Shown here in pieces: positions 61,452 through 64,000 of a stretch of DNA of 64,000 nt. The notes beneath the pieces were generated by a model. It did not search any database, was not told the DNA's origin, and was given only the letters and a program-made list of their open reading frames with translations. The DNA comes from Actinomyces oris. GTDB taxonomy: Bacteria; Actinomycetota; Actinomycetes; Actinomycetales; Actinomycetaceae. The stretch spans positions 1 through 64,000 of the forward strand of contig NZ_MSKL01000017.1 in NCBI RefSeq assembly GCF_001937665.1, given 5' to 3'. Position numbers and translations under genes: made by a program. How positions within the stretch are numbered: the first letter of the stretch is position 1; each line of letters starts with the position of its first letter.

Positions 61452-63031
61452 GCGCCGCGACCACCAGCTCCGGAGGCGGGCTGTCGAAGAAGGGGCTGGC
61501 CGAGGGCTCTGTCGGCCTGCTCGGCGCCATCATCATCGGCGTGTCCTGCATCGCGCCTCCGTACACCCTCACCGGCGCACTGGGGCCGACCGCCTCAGAA
61601 GTGGGCGAACAGGTGCCGGCGATCTTCCTCGTCGGATTCATCCCGATGCTCCTGGTCGCCTTCGGATACCGAGAGCTCAATGCGGCGATGCCCGACTCGG
61701 GCACATCCTTCACCTGGGGGACCCGCGCCTTCGGTCCGTGGATCGGGTGGATGAACGGATGGGGGCTGATTGTGGCGACCGTCGTCGTCCTGTCGAACCT
61801 CGCGGCCATCGCCGTCGACTTCTTCTACCTGTTGCTCGCACAGGTGACTCGCAACTCCGCCATTGCGGATCTCTCCGACAACGTATGGGTCAACACCCTC
61901 ACCTGCCTGGTCTTCATCACGCTGGCGACCTGGATCGCGTATCGCGACATGCAGACCACCCAGAAGCTCCAGTACTGGTTGGTGGGGTTTCAGCTGACGG
62001 TGTTCCTCGGCTTCGGCGCGGTGGCGATTTACCGCTACTTCACCGGAACCGCCGTCAATCCGACACCCGTGAAGCTCGAATGGTTCAATCCCTTCGCCGT
62101 CGACTCGCTGGGGACCTTTGTGGCGGGCGTCTCCCTGTCCCTGTTCATCTACTGGGGCTGGGACGTGTCGCTGACGGTCAATGAGGAGGCCGACGACGCC
62201 AGCTCCACCCCGGGGCGCGCCGCCGTGCTCACCGTCATGACCATCGTCTCGGTGTACATGTTCGTCACGATCGGATCCATGATGTTCGCCGGTCTGGGGA
62301 AGGACGGGATAGGGCTGGGCAATCCTGCGATCCAGGACAATGTCTTCTTCGCCTTGGCCAGACCGGTTCTGGGGCCGTTCGCGATCCTCCTGTCGACGGC
62401 GGTGCTGGTCTCGTCCGCGGCGTCCTTGCAGTCCACCTTCGTCTCTCCCGCCCGCACCTTGCTGTCGATGGGATACTACGGGGCGATGCCGGAGAAGCTC
62501 GGCGAGATCTCTCCGCGCTTCCTCACCCCTGGTCGCGCAACAGTCGTCTCGGCGGTCGCCGCCTCGACCTTTTATACCCTGCTGCGATTCGTATCCACCT
62601 CCGTCCTGTGGGACACGGTTCAGACCCTGGGGGCGATGATCGCCTTCTATTACGGTCTCACCGCCTTCGCCGCGGTATGGTACTTTCGAGGAAAATGGTT
62701 CTCCTCAGTGAGGAACTTCTTCTTCACGCTGGTCTCACCGGGACTGGGAGGTCTTATCCTCTTCTTGCTGCTCGGCCTGACCCTGAAGGACTCCCTCAAC
62801 CCCGAGTACGGGTCGGGATCGCAGGTCTTCGGCGTCGGTCTCGTCTTCGTCCTCACCCTCGCCCTCATTCTCCTGGGCGTGGTGCTGATGCTCGTACAGT
62901 ACGTCCGAGCACCGGCCTTCTTCCGCGGGGAGGTGATCGCACGATCCGACGCTGTCACCGAGGAGTTGAAGGTGGCAACTGTCTTAGAGGAGGACGATGG
63001 TGAAGCCTCCCAGCTCCGTGCTGCGTCATAG
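61448..63031 (+). CDS. APC-superfamily amino acid/polyamine permease
   Basis: A 527-residue transporter with about twelve membrane spans between residues 20 and 480. The unwound first-helix motif GAIIIGVSCIAPPYTLTGALG fits the APC fold; a hydrophilic tail (EELKVATVLEEDDGE) ends it. It is translationally coupled to the Usp protein. The operon context (aminobutyraldehyde dehydrogenase, aminotransferase) suggests uptake of putrescine, GABA or a related amine or amino acid. Sequence alone does not fix the substrate. Confidence 0.87.
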   Translation: MSAATTSSGGGLSKKGLAEGSVGLLGAIIIGVSCIAPPYTLTGALGPTASEVGEQVPAIFLVGFIPMLLVAFGYRELNAAMPDSGTSFTWGTRAFGPWIGWMNGWGLIVATVVVLSNLAAIAVDFFYLLLAQVTRNSAIADLSDNVWVNTLTCLVFITLATWIAYRDMQTTQKLQYWLVGFQLTVFLGFGAVAIYRYFTGTAVNPTPVKLEWFNPFAVDSLGTFVAGVSLSLFIYWGWDVSLTVNEEADDASSTPGRAAVLTVMTIVSVYMFVTIGSMMFAGLGKDGIGLGNPAIQDNVFFALARPVLGPFAILLSTAVLVSSAASLQSTFVSPARTLLSMGYYGAMPEKLGEISPRFLTPGRATVVSAVAASTFYTLLRFVSTSVLWDTVQTLGAMIAFYYGLTAFAAVWYFRGKWFSSVRNFFFTLVSPGLGGLILFLLLGLTLKDSLNPEYGSGSQVFGVGLVFVLTLALILLGVVLMLVQYVRAPAFFRGEVIARSDAVTEELKVATVLEEDDGEASQLRAAS

Positions 63032-63204
63032 ATGCAGTGAACCGGAGCGAACACACACATGAAAACAGCTCACTCCGCGCCAGGCCGGCGGAAGGAGCTG
63101 AGAGGAATCACATTGTCATCGTATCGACGGCCACAGTTGATCGATGCGCCGGTAATCAAACGCACGATATGTGGACGCCAGGCCGGACCACGAAGGAGTG
63201 ACCA

Positions 63205-64000
63205 ATGAGCATCAACATGGAGCGAGTCGCTGAGCTGACGGAGATCGAGTCCAGGCGCCTCAATGAACGGACCAAGGGATCCGGCGACATGTACAACCGC
63301 GCGAGAAACAGCCTTTCCGGCGGTGTCGCCTCCTCGTACCAGCTGCGCGAGCCCTGGCCCATTTACCTTGAACGGGGGCAGGGGCCGAAGGTCTGGGATG
63401 TTGACGGCAACGAGATGTGGGACTTCCACAACGGCTTCGGATCGATGCTTCAGGGGCATGCCCACCCGGTGATCGGAGAAGCCATTCAGGAGCGGTACGG
63501 CAAGGGCACCCACTTCGCCGCCCCGACCGAGGACGCCCTGGCGGTGGCGGAGAACCTCTCGAGCAGGTGGGGGCTGCCGAAGTGGCGCTACACGAACTCG
63601 GGCTCGGAGTCCACGATGGACGCGATCCGTATTGCACGCGCCTACACCGGTCGCGACACGGTCATGAAGATCTTCGGCTCCTACCACGGGCACCACGACA
63701 CCGTCATGGTCTCGATCGGCGTCGAGTACGACAAGATCGGTGACCGTGACAACCTGGCCTCGCTGCCCTACGGAGGCGGCATTCCCGACGCCACCGTCCA
63801 GATGACGGTGCCGGTTCCCTTCAACGATGCCGAGGCCATGGAGCGCCGCATCATCCGGCTGACCGATGAGGGGCGTAAGCCCGCCTGCGTCATCATGGAG
63901 CCGGCCATGATGAACCTGGGCGTCGTGCTGCCGGAACCGGGATATCTGGAGCAGGTCCGCGAGATCACCCGGCGACACGGCGTCGTCCTGATCTTCGATG
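63205..64000 (+). CDS. Class III aminotransferase (GSA-aminotransferase-like), cut by window end
   Basis: The first 265 codons of a PLP aminotransferase, running off the window. ATG 63205 has AAGGAG 7 nt upstream. The N-terminal half resembles glutamate-1-semialdehyde aminomutase-type class III enzymes: SLSGGVASSY, VWDVDGNEMWDFHNGFGSMLQGHAHP, TNSGSESTMDAIRIARAYTGR and the SYHGHHD motif that contacts PLP. The catalytic lysine lies beyond the edge. Given the operon, it may act on putrescine, another diamine or an omega-amino acid rather than in haem synthesis. A 173-bp gap separates it from the permease; an imperfect hairpin at 63066-63100 there lacks a T-run. Confidence 0.85.
   Translation, partial: MSINMERVAELTEIESRRLNERTKGSGDMYNRARNSLSGGVASSYQLREPWPIYLERGQGPKVWDVDGNEMWDFHNGFGSMLQGHAHPVIGEAIQERYGKGTHFAAPTEDALAVAENLSSRWGLPKWRYTNSGSESTMDAIRIARAYTGRDTVMKIFGSYHGHHDTVMVSIGVEYDKIGDRDNLASLPYGGGIPDATVQMTVPVPFNDAEAMERRIIRLTDEGRKPACVIMEPAMMNLGVVLPEPGYLEQVREITRRHGVVLIFD

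Noticed and set aside
63066-63100. Hairpin after the APC permease as a terminator
   Set aside because: It pairs at 11 of 13 positions but has no following T-run, and the next gene is in the same direction. It may be a weak attenuator at most.
1-64000. tRNA, rRNA, CRISPR or prophage content
   Set aside because: No T-loop-type GTTCRAATCC segments in a cloverleaf, no regularly spaced direct repeats, and no integrase, transposase or capsid genes were seen.

Overview
The window reads as a high-GC actinobacterial chromosome, most likely an oral Actinomyces of the oris/naeslundii/viscosus group. This is an inference. It rests on a large sortase-type sialidase (NanH), several LPXTG-like surface proteins, GTG starts and tight ATGA/GTGA overlaps, and the usual actinobacterial ppa-dacB-protease-hpt-ftsH-folE and folP-folB/K-panC-panD-lysS gene order. 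No rRNA, tRNA, CRISPR array, transposase or phage gene was seen.

Layout. 1-8.5 kb is a cell-surface and carbohydrate region: the 5' part of a big adhesin-like protein (minus strand), a CPA1 Na+/H+ antiporter, a Tat-exported GH16 glucanase with a LacI-type operator, and NanH. 9-12.6 kb holds a lipoprotein and the metY-metX pair for methionine synthesis. 13.4-23.5 kb is core wall, nucleotide and folate biology: a coiled-coil NlpC/P60 hydrolase, Ppa, DacB, a zinc metalloprotease homologue, Hpt, a wall-anchored P60-like protein that has lost its catalytic residues, FtsH and FolE. 23.5-30.5 kb is an accessory cassette splitting folE from folP: DUF5360, two SMR transporters, a divergent two-component system and a MacB-like ABC transporter. 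30.8-43.1 kb returns to the core: FolP, a FolB-FolK fusion with very long disordered segments, DUF3180, two PH-domain membrane proteins, a DUF2520 dehydrogenase, PanC, PanD, an unknown 399-aa protein and LysS. 43.2-52.7 kb is accessory: a pentapeptide-repeat/tandem-DivIVA pair, a PadR-controlled ABC exporter and an iron-regulated siderophore uptake operon. 52.8-64 kb is a GABA/aminobutyraldehyde catabolic island: gabT-glutamate dehydrogenase-gabD facing a PucR regulator, then an aldehyde dehydrogenase, universal stress protein, APC permease and class III aminotransferase.

How the genes work together. FolE, FolP and FolB/FolK supply four steps of tetrahydrofolate synthesis. PanC and PanD make and join the beta-alanine half of pantothenate. 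In the GABA island, GabT moves the GABA amino group to 2-oxoglutarate, glutamate dehydrogenase can regenerate 2-oxoglutarate, and GabD oxidises succinic semialdehyde to succinate. The second aldehyde dehydrogenase could feed GABA in from 4-aminobutanal. The Fe-siderophore transporter carries a DtxR/IdeR-type box over its promoter.

Non-coding highlights are three copies of a ~120-bp terminal-inverted-repeat element, a 54-bp near-perfect palindrome before folP, and a set of mutually exclusive hairpin arms between panC and panD.
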